DNA from: Lachnospiraceae bacterium
GTDB taxonomy: Bacteria > Bacillota > Clostridia > Lachnospirales > Lachnospiraceae
Direction: 5' to 3'
Length of the DNA stretch: 34,191 nt
Assembly (NCBI GenBank): GCA_017620155.1
Contig: JAFZQY010000018.1
Location: 1 to 34,191 of the forward strand
The notes beneath the pieces are model-generated. The model had not been told where the DNA came from. It worked only from the letters and a program-made list of their open reading frames with translations, and searched no databases. Position numbers and translations under genes: made by a program. Positions within the stretch are counted from its first letter, which is position 1. Every line of letters starts with the position of its first letter. Positions 34,016 to 34,191 of the stretch are shown here, one piece after another.

Positions 34016-34191
34016 ATGAAAGGATTTGCAAAAGGAATAGTAAAGTCAAGATTCGTGATCCTTATCTTATCGATCGCTTTGCTCATTCCGGCAGCAATCG
34101 GGTACTTCAATACCCGCATCAATTACGATATCCTCACATATCTGCCGTCCGAGATCGAGACGATGCAGGGGCAGGATATCCTGGAGGAGCA
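34016..34191 (+). CDS. MMPL/RND-family exporter (3' partial, N-terminus only)
   Basis: The first 58 residues are visible before the window ends. The basic start MKGFAKGIVKSR and a TM helix (about 13-31, VILILSIALLIPAAIGY) are followed by NTRINYDILTYLPSE, the exit from TM1 typical of MMPL/RND-type 'predicted exporters' of Firmicutes, and METMQGQDIL-like text. AGGAGGG at 34000-34006 is the ribosome site for ATG 34016. It is divergent from TetR with operators in between, as for drug or lipid exporters controlled by a dedicated repressor. The substrate cannot be told from this fragment. Confidence 0.75.
   Translation, partial: MKGFAKGIVKSRFVILILSIALLIPAAIGYFNTRINYDILTYLPSEIETMQGQDILEE

Overview
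The window looks like part of a Clostridia chromosome (Firmicutes), most likely Lachnospiraceae or a close relative. The reasons are the SpoIIE/RsbW/STAS signalling genes, large exported proteins with Gly/Thr/Ser linkers and Cys-x2-Cys-Gly-Tyr motifs, a TetR-controlled RND-type exporter, and mixed ATG/GTG/TTG starts after AGGAGG-type ribosome sites. This assignment is an inference from protein style, not a database match. Almost everything is on the + strand. I see no tRNA, rRNA, CRISPR array or transposase gene.

Region 1 (1 to about 10.85 kb) is the distal part of a contractile injection system (CIS, phage-tail-like; extracellular-CIS type). It holds two consecutive baseplate J-like wedge proteins (the first cut by the window edge), a P2 gpI-like tail/baseplate protein and, at the far end, a two-module AAA+ ATPase of the CIS type. 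Between gpI and the ATPase lies a tightly coupled block not expected in a canonical CIS: a lone STAS protein, an FtsE-like ABC ATPase with no FtsX, a two-TM coiled-coil GHKL ATPase without a phospho-acceptor histidine domain, a membrane-anchored SH3 protein and a 77-aa orphan. Three of the junctions are ATGA overlaps, so these genes are probably made together. This block is my main candidate for an undescribed system: a signalling and envelope-docking module for a CIS.

Region 2 (10.85 to 11.42 kb) is non-coding. It holds a degenerate 30-bp tandem repeat, four inverted repeats of near-constant 39-41 bp span, and a TGTTGGA direct repeat spaced by one helical turn.

Region 3 (11.4 to 25.3 kb) has two tandem paralogous giant surface proteins (signal peptide, repeats, single C-terminal TM). 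They are followed, almost without gaps, by a membrane SpoIIE/PP2C phosphatase, a STAS domain fused to an acyl-CoA synthetase/AMP ligase, a six-TM protein and a YdcF-like DUF218 protein. The obvious model is that the phosphatase dephosphorylates the STAS domain on the synthetase, making lipid or acyl activation signal-responsive.

Region 4 (25.3 to 33.2 kb) starts with a promoter region carrying the same TGTTGGA direct repeat at the same spacing. It contains a third surface protein with InlB-type repeats, an AT3-like membrane acyltransferase, a dCache-HAMP-PP2C phosphatase, an RsbW-like kinase, a STAS antagonist and a degenerate GHKL-like protein. No sigma factor gene is present, so this partner-switching set probably acts on something else, or on a distant sigma factor.

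Region 5 (33.2 kb to the end) is a divergent pair: a TetR repressor on the - strand and the start of an MMPL/RND exporter on the + strand. Between them are TGACC-N3-GGTCA operators, one overlapping the -35 box of the exporter promoter.
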